Assembly: GCA_947379965.1 (NCBI GenBank)
Contig: CANCPC010000008.1
Span: forward strand, 1-52,564
DNA from: Flavobacteriaceae bacterium
GTDB taxonomy: Bacteria > Bacteroidota > Bacteroidia > Flavobacteriales > Flavobacteriaceae
Reading direction: 5' to 3'
Length of the DNA stretch: 52,564 nt
Both the position numbers and the translations under genes were made by a program. The notes beneath the pieces were generated by a model, which saw only the letters and a list, made by a program, of their open reading frames with translations, did no database searches and was not told where the DNA came from. This document shows positions 1 to 7,335 of the stretch, one piece after another; position 1 is the first letter of the stretch; every line of letters begins with the position of its first letter.

Positions 1-33
1 AGTGAAACAATAAAAAGAGAATTAGGACTTTAA
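1..33 (+). CDS. 3' end of an upstream gene (partial)
   Basis: The first 33 bases read open in frame 1 and end in TAA, giving the tail SETIKRELGL. This could be the C-terminus of a gene that begins outside the window. It is too short to assign to a family, and the open frame could be chance. Confidence 0.3.
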   Translation, partial: SETIKRELGL

Positions 34-97
34 AAAACAAAAAAATAGTATCTTTACTTTAATCTAAATTAGAAAATAACCTTCAAAAATACCTATC

Positions 98-208
98 ATG
101 GCAAAAAGTCAAGACGCAAAAAAAACCGTAAAAAAAGAACCTCTTAAAACCGCCAAGGAAAAGAAAGAAGAAAAAAGAGACAAGAAAAATACTCCTAAAA
201 GGGACTAG
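98..208 (+). CDS. Lys/Glu-rich micro-protein, 36 aa
   Basis: A 36-residue ORF starts MAKSQDAKKTVKKEP and ends KNTPKRD. It is almost entirely Lys, Glu, Asp, Thr and Ala, with no hydrophobic segment, so it should be a soluble, very basic peptide. It has its own transcription unit: a TATCTTTA box (49-56, one mismatch to TAnnTTTG) lies upstream and a strong hairpin terminator (253-298) follows. Short proteins starting MAKS-DAKK are, from memory, common as uncharacterised entries in Flavobacteriia. The function is unknown; nucleic-acid or ribosome binding is only a guess from charge. Confidence 0.6.
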   Translation: MAKSQDAKKTVKKEPLKTAKEKKEEKRDKKNTPKRD

Positions 209-252
209 TTTTCAGATTACAGGTAACAGATTACAGATCTCAAGTAGCAGAA

Positions 253-298
253 AAAAAGCAGTTTAAAAATGAAATGAATCATCTTTAAACTGCTTTTT
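253..298. terminator. Bidirectional terminator hairpin
   Basis: A perfect 15-bp inverted repeat (253-267 with 284-298) has a 16-nt loop, with A-tract on one side and T-tract on the other. It lies between the micro-protein gene on + and the end of pepD on -, so it can serve both. Confidence 0.75.
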
Positions 299-361
299 AT
301 ATTTATGTAAATTGTCCTATTTCTATGTACTCCAAACTGAAATCTGCCAACTGAAACCTGT

Positions 362-1825
362 TTACTTCTTCACTGGAATATTTTCTAGAATTTCTAAAAC
401 AAATTTCCAGAATTTTTGAGACGATTCTATCGAAGCTCTTTCGTCTGGTGAATGTGCTCCTTGAATGGTTGGACCAAAGGAAATCATGTCCATATCTGGA
501 TAATTCATTCCTAGAATTCCACATTCTAAACCAGCGTGACAAGCCACAACTTTTGGTTTTTCGTTATTTTGTTTCTCATAGATATTAACCAATATATCTA
601 AAATTTCTGAATTTACATTGGGTGTCCAACCCGGATAAGAACCCGCTAAATTGACTTCGCAACCGCATAATTCAAAAGCGGAACGTAAGGCATTCGCCAA
701 ATCAAATTTCGATGTTTCCACCGAAGAACGCGTTAAACATCCAATAGAAATTGCACCATCTTTGATGATTACTCGCGCTACATTATTCGAAGTTTCTACC
801 AAATTTTCCATATCGGCCGACATTCTGTAAACACCATTATGCGCGGCATAAATCGAACGAAGAATTCCTTCTTGAACGCCTAAATCCATTACTTTTTTAG
901 GCAAATCGCATTTTACAATTTCGATTGTCAAGTTCGGTTCGGTAGTTTTAAATTCGGTTTTGATGTCGTTGATCACCTCTTGCAAATCGAAAATATACGC
1001 TTCGTCATACATTCCGGCAACAATAACTTTGGCAACACTTTCACGAGGAATGGCATTGCGCAAACTTCCACCGTTGATTTCAGACACTTGAAGTCCAAAA
1101 TTTTCGAAAGCATCAAACAATAAACGATTCATTATTTTATTGGCATTACCTAAACCTTTGTGAATATCCATTCCTGAATGTCCGCCATTTAAGCCTTTAA
1201 CAGTAATTGTATAACCCACAGAATCTTGCGGAGTTTCCTCTTCGTGATATTCACGAGTAGCAGTAACATCAATTCCTCCGGCACAACCAATGTCGATTTC
1301 GTCATCTTCTTCAGTGTCCATATTCAGTAAAATCTCCCCTTTAAGAATTCCACCTTTTAGGTTCAAAGCACCCGTCATTCCGGTTTCTTCATCTATTGTA
1401 AACAAAGCTTCAATCTCAGGATGCTTGATTTCCTTCGATTCTAAAATCGCCATAATCATGGCAACTCCAAGACCGTTATCGGCACCAAGTGTTGTTCCGC
1501 GAGCGCGAACCCAATCTCCGTCGACATACATATCTATTCCTTGAGTATCGAAATCGAAAACCGTATCCGAATTTTTTTGATGCACCATATCCAAGTGTCC
1601 TTGAAGCACAATTGGCTTGCGATTTTCCATTCCGGCGGTTGCAGGTTTACGGATAATTACGTTACGGATTTCGTCTTCAAAAGTTTCTAATCCTAATGAA
1701 TTACCGAAGTTTATCATGAATTCGATAACACGATCTTCTTTTTTTGAAGGACGAGGAACCGCGTTTAGATCAGCAAATTTATTCCAAAGCGCTTTGGGTT
1801 CCAGATTTCTAATTTCTTGACTCAT
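362..1825 (-). CDS. pepD: Aminoacyl-histidine dipeptidase (Xaa-His dipeptidase)
   Basis: This 487-aa protein matches the PepD branch of the M20 zinc peptidases, which hydrolyse dipeptides such as carnosine in the cytoplasm. Visible motifs are VLQGHLDMVHQ (metal His77, Asp79), TTLGADNGLGVA (bridging Asp) and FTIDEETGMTGA (catalytic and metal-binding Glu pair). The C-terminal part includes ACHAGLECGILG and ISFGPTIQGAHSPDE, also typical of PepD. Length fits the family (about 480-490 aa). It starts 12 nt after the stop of the ParE-like toxin, so it may be partly co-transcribed with the toxin-antitoxin pair. A hairpin terminator (253-298) lies beyond its end. Confidence 0.93.
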   Translation of the reverse strand: MSQEIRNLEPKALWNKFADLNAVPRPSKKEDRVIEFMINFGNSLGLETFEDEIRNVIIRKPATAGMENRKPIVLQGHLDMVHQKNSDTVFDFDTQGIDMYVDGDWVRARGTTLGADNGLGVAMIMAILESKEIKHPEIEALFTIDEETGMTGALNLKGGILKGEILLNMDTEEDDEIDIGCAGGIDVTATREYHEEETPQDSVGYTITVKGLNGGHSGMDIHKGLGNANKIMNRLLFDAFENFGLQVSEINGGSLRNAIPRESVAKVIVAGMYDEAYIFDLQEVINDIKTEFKTTEPNLTIEIVKCDLPKKVMDLGVQEGILRSIYAAHNGVYRMSADMENLVETSNNVARVIIKDGAISIGCLTRSSVETSKFDLANALRSAFELCGCEVNLAGSYPGWTPNVNSEILDILVNIYEKQNNEKPKVVACHAGLECGILGMNYPDMDMISFGPTIQGAHSPDERASIESSQKFWKFVLEILENIPVKK

Positions 1826-1837
1826 TATATGTTTTTT

Positions 1838-2131
1838 TTATTTTGGATATTTAACAGGATTCAAATTGGTATTAAAAATAGAAACTACATAAATAGTTTT
1901 CAGTTTTTCATCTAAGTAATAAAAAAGAATAAAAGGAAATTTACGGATAGGAAAACCGTGATAATCTTTATATCGAATTTGAAAGAAAGGGCTTTTTGTC
2001 AAAGTTTCGATATGTTCATCAACTACTTGGTAAAAATATTCTCCCAATCCAGTTTGTTTGGATTCATAATAGTCAATTGCATCTTGTATGTCAAAAATTG
2101 CTCTTGGTTCGATTACAACTTTATAAATCAT
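1838..2131 (-). CDS. Type II toxin, RelE/ParE superfamily
   Basis: This 97-aa basic protein has the ParE/RelE layout: IEPRAIFDIQDAIDYYE (first two helices), a second helical stretch up to IETLTKSP, then beta strands with the FPFILFYYLDE and YVVSIFNT segments typical of the superfamily. Such toxins inhibit gyrase (ParE) or cleave mRNA on ribosomes (RelE); the sequence alone does not tell which. It overlaps the upstream antitoxin by 4 nt (ATGA), which implies translational coupling. No truncation is seen. Confidence 0.82.
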   Translation of the reverse strand: MIYKVVIEPRAIFDIQDAIDYYESKQTGLGEYFYQVVDEHIETLTKSPFFQIRYKDYHGFPIRKFPFILFYYLDEKLKTIYVVSIFNTNLNPVKYPK

Positions 2132-2340
2132 TTTTCAGATTTAAAACGCAGTTGTTTTTTAGCATCATTCCAAGGAACAAAATCTTCCGTTTTTGAAGTT
2201 GCTCTCCTTTCGTCCAACAAATTTTTCATTTCTTGTGTTATAGAAAATTCATTAATTACCGTTTCATAATTAAACTTTTCTATTAATTTCATAAAGAAAG
2301 TCAATTCGTTGTCAGGAATATTTAAAGTAATTTGTGTCAT
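2128..2340 (-). CDS. Antitoxin partner of ParE-like toxin
   Basis: This 70-aa protein starts MTQITLNIPDNELTFFMKL, a ribbon-helix-helix-like or DUF2683-like N-terminus common in Bacteroidota antitoxins. Its tail is charged and has the W-x2-A-x3-L pattern (WNDAKKQLRFK) seen in peptides that wrap ParE-type toxins. Its position upstream of the toxin with an ATGA overlap is the usual order. It probably neutralises the toxin and autoregulates the operon, but no DNA-binding domain beyond the N-terminus is obvious. Confidence 0.75.
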   Translation of the reverse strand: MTQITLNIPDNELTFFMKLIEKFNYETVINEFSITQEMKNLLDERRATSKTEDFVPWNDAKKQLRFKSEK

Positions 2341-2359
2341 TCTTCCTTTTATTGAAAAA

Positions 2360-2367
2360 CAAATTTA
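2360..2367 (-). promoter_or_regulatory. -7 box of the toxin-antitoxin operon
   Basis: On the minus strand this reads TAAATTTG, an exact TAnnTTTG match, 19 nt before the antitoxin ATG. No good -33 TTTG was found at normal spacing, so confidence is moderate. Confidence 0.45.
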
Positions 2368-2424
2368 CAAAAAAAGAATGCGCACTACTATTTTAATTGT
2401 TATTTTTATGCCAAAAGTAAAACC

Positions 2425-3489
2425 GTGCAACGCAAATATTTCCTTCCAATATTCTTCCTGATTCAGATTCTGATTTTGCAAATCATGCCATTTTTTCCTG
2501 AGTTTGTAGAACGGTTTTACAGCAATGGATTATATGTATTTATTTCTAAAATTTCACGTTCGTCAATAGGAAATATTCCGTTTTCTGTTGGTGATATTCT
2601 CTACGGAATCCTAATTATCTATGTTTTGAAATCCATTTTCAAAATTAGAAAAACTTGGCGAAGCCAATGGAAAAATGCAATTTTAAAAACATTAAGTTTT
2701 CTTTCTGTGGTTTATTTTTTGTTTCATTTGCTGTGGGCGATGAATTATTACCGCCAACCGCTTTTCGAAAAAATGAAAATTGAAAGAGATTATTCCGATG
2801 CGGATTTATTGATATTTACTAAAAAATTGATTGCCAAAACCAACGAAATTCAAACACAAATCACCAAAAACGATAGCCTAAAAGTAGTTTTTTCGTACTC
2901 GCAAGAACAAGTTTTCAGGATGAATTTAAACGGCTATAAAATACTTTCAAAACAATATCCATTTTTTGAATATACGAATCCAAGCATCAAGCAATCGCTT
3001 TTCAGTTTGCCGCTGACGTATATGGGTTTTGGCGGCTATTTGAATCCGTTTACCAATGAAGCGCAAGTCAATTATTTGATGCCTATGTACAATTCGCCAA
3101 CGACTTCTTGCCATGAAATGGCGCATCAAATGGGTTTTGCCAGCGAAAGCGAATGCAATTTTATTGGATTTTTGGCTTCGGTAAAAAATGATGATTTGTA
3201 TTTTAAATATTCTGGATATAGCACTGCTTTGCGTTATTGTTTGGGCAATTGGCAAATTCGTGATGAAAAAATTTTAGACGAATTACTAAAAACGGTTCAT
3301 CCAGGAATCCTCAAAAACTACAAGGAAAGCGAGGATTTCTGGAAACAATATGAAACGCCAATCGAAACCGGTTTTCATATTTTTTACGACAATTTCTTAA
3401 AATCGAACCATCAAAAAGACGGAATGGAAAGCTACAACAAGTATGTGAATTTAATGGTGGGATATTATAAAAAAGGCAATCGTTTTTAG
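2425..3489 (+). CDS. DUF3810 membrane protein, putative zinc peptidase
   Basis: This 354-aa protein fits DUF3810, a Bacteroidota and Firmicutes family without a known role. Three hydrophobic segments near the N-terminus (about 5-25, 50-70, 90-110) suggest anchoring in the inner membrane, with the rest outside. It contains SCHEMAHQMGFASESE with HEMAH at residues 230-234, the HExxH pattern of zinc metallopeptidases, followed by a Glu/Asn stretch that could give the third ligand. The start is GTG, because no in-frame ATG exists between the upstream stop and residue 23, inside the first hydrophobic region. Peptidase activity is inference. Confidence 0.8.
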   Translation: MQRKYFLPIFFLIQILILQIMPFFPEFVERFYSNGLYVFISKISRSSIGNIPFSVGDILYGILIIYVLKSIFKIRKTWRSQWKNAILKTLSFLSVVYFLFHLLWAMNYYRQPLFEKMKIERDYSDADLLIFTKKLIAKTNEIQTQITKNDSLKVVFSYSQEQVFRMNLNGYKILSKQYPFFEYTNPSIKQSLFSLPLTYMGFGGYLNPFTNEAQVNYLMPMYNSPTTSCHEMAHQMGFASESECNFIGFLASVKNDDLYFKYSGYSTALRYCLGNWQIRDEKILDELLKTVHPGILKNYKESEDFWKQYETPIETGFHIFYDNFLKSNHQKDGMESYNKYVNLMVGYYKKGNRF

Positions 3490-3521
3490 CGAAGTTTATT
3501 AGAAAAGTTAACGGTGTAAAA

Positions 3522-3622
3522 TAGCCCCGATTGAAGCGGAAATCCTGTTATTGCGATACACTGATTGCTTTGTTCCTCGCAATGACGCGATCGCAATAAC
3601 AGATTGGAGCGGAAAGCGGGAC
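3522..3622 (+). repeat. Dispersed structured repeat, copy 1 (possible Flavo-1-type RNA)
   Basis: Conserved flanks TAGCCCCGATTGAAGCGG at the left and GGAGCGGAAAGCGGGAC at the right enclose a 13-bp perfect inverted repeat (3545-3557 with 3590-3602). The same flanks around a different hairpin recur at 37292-37372. Keeping the flanks and pairing while changing the stem sequence is what a structured RNA family would look like. From memory it resembles the Rfam Flavo-1 family, but I could not test that. Confidence 0.6.
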
Positions 3623-3712
3623 AACTGCTGATTTGGAAATACTAAATTTTGTGCTCCCAAAAAAAAGTACGTATTTTGTAACAAAACATACCTTTTGCCC
3701 ACTAATACAATT

Positions 3713-4207
3713 ATGAACGACGCTTTAGAACAATCTTTTGTGCAACAATTGAAGGCCAATCAGAATATAATCCACAAGATTTGTAGGTTATATACGAATG
3801 GCGATGACGCGCACAAGGATTTGTTTCAGGAGATTACGATACAGTTATGGAAGGCTTTTCCGAAGTTTCGTGGCGAGAGTAAATTTTCGACTTGGGCGTA
3901 TCGTGTGGCGCTAAATACGGCGATTACCTTGTACCGAAAAAATACGCGCACGGTGCAAACGGTAGATTATGAAAAGCATCAGTTTTTTATAAGCCAAGAG
4001 GATTATAATTATGAGGAGGAAGAACAGCTAAAACAAATGTATCTGGCGGTTTACCAACTAAACGACATAGAAAAAGCCCTAATTTTTATGTATCTTGAAG
4101 ACAAGAATTACACGGAAATATCGGAAACTTTGGGAATTAGCGAGGTAAATGCGCGCGTGAAAATGAATAGAATTAAAGGGAAATTGAAAAAAATATTAAA
4201 TCCTTAA
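3713..4207 (+). CDS. ECF-type RNA polymerase sigma factor
   Basis: This 164-aa protein has sigma region 2 (HKDLFQEITIQLWKAFPKF, then STWAYRVALNTA) and region 4 with an HTH (YTEISETLGISEVNARVKMN), a normal ECF size. It directs core polymerase to a specific promoter set. The ATG at 3713 is chosen over the in-frame TTG at 3695 because homology begins just after MNDALEQ. A weak promoter (TTG at 3649-3651, TATTTTG at 3672-3678) lies upstream. The next gene follows 5 nt later and encodes a four-helix membrane protein, an arrangement usual for a sigma factor with its regulator. Confidence 0.9.
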   Translation: MNDALEQSFVQQLKANQNIIHKICRLYTNGDDAHKDLFQEITIQLWKAFPKFRGESKFSTWAYRVALNTAITLYRKNTRTVQTVDYEKHQFFISQEDYNYEEEEQLKQMYLAVYQLNDIEKALIFMYLEDKNYTEISETLGISEVNARVKMNRIKGKLKKILNP

Positions 4208-4212
4208 CAAGC

Positions 4213-4827
4213 ATGAAAGAACTGGATTTACTGAAAAAAGATTGGCAAAAAAACGATGCTTTCGAGCAGGTTTCGGAACAAGATATTTACACGATGTTGC
4301 ACAAAAAATCATCATCGGTGGTGAAGTGGATTTTGATTGTGAGTATTTTAGAATTTGTAATTTTGAATGGGATTAGTTATTTATTGCCTGATGATGGATA
4401 CGATAATAAATATTCAACTTTACACCCCTATTTGTATTTAGCTGAAAAATTGAATTACATCATTATAATTGGATTTATCTATTTGTTTTATAAAAATTAC
4501 AAAGCTATTTCCGTATTACAATCTTCAAAAACACTAATAGAACACATCCTAAAAACGAGAAAAATTGTCACTTATTATATTTATTGGAATATCATAATAA
4601 GTGGATATATTGGTGGTTTTGGTTTTATCGATGGTTGGAATGATGGTGGGAGAAGTACCGCTGAAAAAGTAATTATTCCTTCACAAGGCCCGGCTAAAGT
4701 ATTTGCATTATTATTTGCAATGCTATTTATAATGGGAATACTTTGGTTATTTTACAAATTATTATATGGTGGTTTTCTAAGAAAGCTAAAAGAAAATTAC
4801 AACGAATTAAAGAAAATAGATTTATAA
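4213..4827 (+). CDS. Four-TM membrane protein cotranscribed with ECF sigma factor
   Basis: This 204-aa protein has a hydrophilic N-terminus of about 35 residues (MKELDLLKKDWQKNDAFEQ) and four hydrophobic segments near 36-57, 78-97, 115-135 and 160-185. Position 5 nt after an ECF sigma gene and the cytosolic N-terminal tail suggest an anti-sigma or sensor role, but there is no ZAS zinc motif (HxxxCxxC). Similar flavobacterial proteins are often labelled beta-carotene monooxygenase in databases; nothing in this sequence supports that. A bidirectional terminator at 4942-4974 ends the unit. Confidence 0.7.
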   Translation: MKELDLLKKDWQKNDAFEQVSEQDIYTMLHKKSSSVVKWILIVSILEFVILNGISYLLPDDGYDNKYSTLHPYLYLAEKLNYIIIIGFIYLFYKNYKAISVLQSSKTLIEHILKTRKIVTYYIYWNIIISGYIGGFGFIDGWNDGGRSTAEKVIIPSQGPAKVFALLFAMLFIMGILWLFYKLLYGGFLRKLKENYNELKKIDL

Positions 4828-4888
4828 AAAAGTATCCTCACAGCTGAAATTTTGGGTAATGGATGTGTTTGGAATGTTGCTTACATAG

Positions 4889-4908
4889 CCCATGGTTTCA
4901 ACCATGGG
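4889..4908. repeat. Short perfect palindrome
   Basis: The arms CCCATGGTT and AACCATGGG (9 bp) flank a 2-nt centre. There is no T-run after it, so it is not a normal terminator. It may be a protein site or a short dispersed palindrome. Confidence 0.5.
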
Positions 4909-4941
4909 AATTATAATTGTCACAAAAAACCATTAAACCAT

Positions 4942-4974
4942 AAAAAAAGAGGCTTTAAAAGCCTCTTTTTTTAT
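4942..4974. terminator. Bidirectional terminator
   Basis: The stem AGAGGCTT/AAGCCTCT (4948-4955 with 4959-4966) has a 3-nt loop, an A-run before it and a T-run after it. It lies between convergent genes ending at 4827 and 4976. Confidence 0.85.
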
Positions 4975-4975
4975 T

Positions 4976-5785
4976 TTAATATTCCCATTTTCTTAATTTG
5001 TTAAGTTCTTCCTCCACTTTTATTTCTTCTACAGGAATTACTTTCAAGAACGAAGGATGTTGCTCGATTGCATATTCCATTTTTTCGACTATCTCTTCAA
5101 TTGAATCGTTATCATAATCAATTTCTAAAGGCGGCTTGATGATAAACGATTGTAGAATCCCTTTCTTTTTCAACCGAAGTCCTTTTTTATCAAACGATCG
5201 GCGGAATCCGTCAATCACGATAGGAATCACAATTGGACGATGTTGTTGAATTATATGTGCGGTTCCTTTGCGAACAGGTTTGAATGATTTTGTAGTTCCT
5301 TGCGGGAATGTAATTACCCAACCATCGTTCAAAGCGATTTTGATATTCTCGGTATCATTCGGATTCACATCGCGCTTTTCAGAGACATCTTTTCCGCAAG
5401 AACGCCATGTTCTTTCTACGGTTATAGCGCCCACGTAAGACAAAATTCTAGGTAACAATCCGGCTTCCATCGTTTCTTTGGCTGCAACATAATAAATATT
5501 CATTTTGGGTTGCCAAATGTATCCCACGTTTTTTATAGAATCCTGACGACCGCTTAAACTAGCGTTAAAAACGTGAAACATGGCCACAACATCAGCAAAA
5601 TAAGTTTGATGATTGGAGATAAATAACACATTTGTATCCGGTAAATTCCTAATAATCTCGGAACCTTCGATTTGTAAATCGTTAAAACCTCTATAACGCT
5701 TATGGGTTAAAACCGCAAAAATTCGGATTAACCATTTTTTTATAAATAGAATATGACCAAAAGGATTTCTTTTCAATAATCCCAT
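4976..5785 (-). CDS. 1-acyl-glycerol-3-phosphate acyltransferase family (PlsC-like)
   Basis: This 269-aa protein has the order of motifs of lysophospholipid acyltransferases: an acceptor motif SNHQTYFADVV near residue 56, a middle block GAITVERTWRS, FPQGTTKSF in place of the usual FPEGTR, and a final IVIPIVIDGF block. It should transfer an acyl chain to a lysophospholipid or related acceptor at the inner membrane. The motif reads H-x5-D rather than the classical H-x4-D, and FPQG replaces FPEG, so the substrate may differ from that of true PlsC. It ends at the shared terminator 4942-4974. Confidence 0.85.
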   Translation of the reverse strand: MGLLKRNPFGHILFIKKWLIRIFAVLTHKRYRGFNDLQIEGSEIIRNLPDTNVLFISNHQTYFADVVAMFHVFNASLSGRQDSIKNVGYIWQPKMNIYYVAAKETMEAGLLPRILSYVGAITVERTWRSCGKDVSEKRDVNPNDTENIKIALNDGWVITFPQGTTKSFKPVRKGTAHIIQQHRPIVIPIVIDGFRRSFDKKGLRLKKKGILQSFIIKPPLEIDYDNDSIEEIVEKMEYAIEQHPSFLKVIPVEEIKVEEELNKLRKWEY

Positions 5786-5837
5786 ATAAATGATTTTTTT
5801 TTGTAAATTGGGATTACAAACTTACGAAAATAATAAT

Positions 5838-6482
5838 TTAAAGCACCTTTTTAAACACATCTTTCAATTCACTCAACATCATTGCAGTGGCGCCCCAAAC
5901 AATATGCTCCTCGATTTTGAAAGCTGGAATGTCAATATTTTTGGCATAAGAAGTCGTCATTGTTGTGTTTACGACTGTATTGTCATCTAAAAAAACGGAC
6001 ATTGGCAATTCGATTATTTTCGACACTTCATTACTATCAGGCGCAAAAACAAGTTCCTCGTTGGATATTCCCAAAAAAGGATACACCATAAAATTGCTTG
6101 GCGGAATATATATTGGGGTAAAAGGCATTATTATTTGAATACTTTTGGGATGAATACCAATTTCTTCATGGGTTTCACGCAAAGCGGTATTTTCGAAAGT
6201 TAGATCTTCAATTTCGTATTTCCCCCCTGGAAAAGCAATTTGGGCAGAATGAACACCCTCGTAGGAATTCCGGACTATGAGAACCAAATGTGTCCTTCCA
6301 TTTTTAGGATAAAACAACATCATTACAGCAGCCTTTTTGGGATTTTTATTTTCGATTTCGGCAGTATTTAACTCAATAATTCGTTCGAGTGGTGCCATTT
6401 TATAATGCGCTTCACTAGCAGGAAGTTCAACTTCGATTAATTTGGGAACATATTCTAAAAAATCTTGAAAATTCATAATCAA
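5838..6482 (-). CDS. Nudix hydrolase, CoA pyrophosphatase-like
   Basis: This 214-aa protein contains the Nudix box as FPGGKYEIEDLTFENTAL followed by RETHEEIGI. The spacing has the one-residue insert seen in the CoA-diphosphatase branch. Just before it, LVLIVRNSYEGVHSAQIAFPGG matches the extra signature of that branch (LLTxRS-x3-R-x3-G-x3-FPGG). It likely cleaves CoA or a related nucleoside diphosphate to 3',5'-ADP and 4'-phosphopantetheine using Mg2+ or Mn2+ in the cytoplasm. It stands 52 nt from the acyltransferase in the same direction, so the two may be cotranscribed. Confidence 0.85.
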   Translation of the reverse strand: MIMNFQDFLEYVPKLIEVELPASEAHYKMAPLERIIELNTAEIENKNPKKAAVMMLFYPKNGRTHLVLIVRNSYEGVHSAQIAFPGGKYEIEDLTFENTALRETHEEIGIHPKSIQIIMPFTPIYIPPSNFMVYPFLGISNEELVFAPDSNEVSKIIELPMSVFLDDNTVVNTTMTTSYAKNIDIPAFKIEEHIVWGATAMMLSELKDVFKKVL

Positions 6483-6576
6483 AGTCTATTTTTGCAAACC
6501 GAAAGGTTTTATAAAAGTAGTTTATAATAATGCCTTTTACAAAAATACTATAGTTAAATAAAACCAACCTAATACA

Positions 6577-7020
6577 ATGTATAGCAAAGAGGAAGCTCAA
6601 AAATTAAAACGTGAATTTTGGGTTGCTTTCGCCGAAAGTTATCCCCGAAAATGGGTTTTATACGATACTAAAATTAAAGATTTTTCTTTTAAATTTTATG
6701 TCGATAACAAAAAAGCACAAGTTTTAATAGACATTGAACATCGAAATGATGAAACCCGTAAAATCTATTTCGAGAAATTAGAATCCCTAAAAACCATTTT
6801 AGAAGAAGATTTTATCAAAGATTTAGTTTTCGAAAAAAACTATGTCTTAGAAAACGGAAAAACAATCAGTAGAGTTTGGGTCGAAAAACTGGGCGTAAGT
6901 GTTAGTAACAGAAACTATTGGGGGGAGATTTTCGATTTCTTCAACGAAAATATGCACGCTACCGAAATGTTCTATTTGGAATATGGCGATTATATTCGGG
7001 ATTTAGAAATGAATACCTAA
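6577..7020 (+). CDS. DUF4268 domain protein
   Basis: This 147-aa soluble protein matches DUF4268: KLKREFWVAFAESYPRKW at the start, KFYVDNKKAQVLIDIEHR in the middle and a C-terminal block NRNYWGEIFDFFNENM. DUF4268 is often found near restriction or nuclease-type modules in other genomes, but here it is a free-standing gene in ordinary surroundings. The ATG fits the start of the alignment. The function is not known. Confidence 0.8.
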   Translation: MYSKEEAQKLKREFWVAFAESYPRKWVLYDTKIKDFSFKFYVDNKKAQVLIDIEHRNDETRKIYFEKLESLKTILEEDFIKDLVFEKNYVLENGKTISRVWVEKLGVSVSNRNYWGEIFDFFNENMHATEMFYLEYGDYIRDLEMNT

Positions 7021-7028
7021 GTATGAAA

Positions 7029-7259
7029 TTATGGTTTTGGATACTGTTTTTTAATAGTGCGTATTAACTCTTCGAGACCGTTGAGTTTTAACTCATAAAC
7101 CAGTTGTAATTGTTCGCCAAGTTCTCCTTTCGGAAATCCTTTATTAGAATACCAAACCACGTAATATTCGGGTAAATCGATAAGATGTTTGCCCTCATAT
7201 TTGCCAAAAGGCATTTTAGTATGGGCTAATTTGATGAGTTGTTTTTGGTTTTGATCCAA
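7029..7259 (-). CDS. DUF3820 family protein
   Basis: This 76-aa protein carries the DUF3820 signature MPFGKYEGKHLIDLPEYYVVWY followed by a charged helix ending KLNGLEELI; the core is about 55 residues. The family is small, cytoplasmic and uncharacterised; some members are listed as putative quorum-sensing-regulated virulence factors, which is weak evidence. It faces the DUF4268 gene end to end with 8 nt between stops. Confidence 0.82.
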   Translation of the reverse strand: MDQNQKQLIKLAHTKMPFGKYEGKHLIDLPEYYVVWYSNKGFPKGELGEQLQLVYELKLNGLEELIRTIKKQYPKP

Positions 7260-7335
7260 GAGGAGAAATTTAAGGTTTTAAAGTTTAGGCTAAAAACTCA
7301 TTTAGAAATGATTTGGTTCGTTTTCTGCAACTCCC

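Noticed and set aside
3508..3759. 83-aa ORF on the minus strand over the repeat before the sigma gene
   Set aside because: It is mostly inside the palindromic repeat and the start of the sigma gene, with no domain or promoter.
4213..4827. Beta-carotene 15,15'-monooxygenase label used for similar proteins
   Set aside because: No four-His iron site or beta-propeller pattern is present; the protein has four TM helices.
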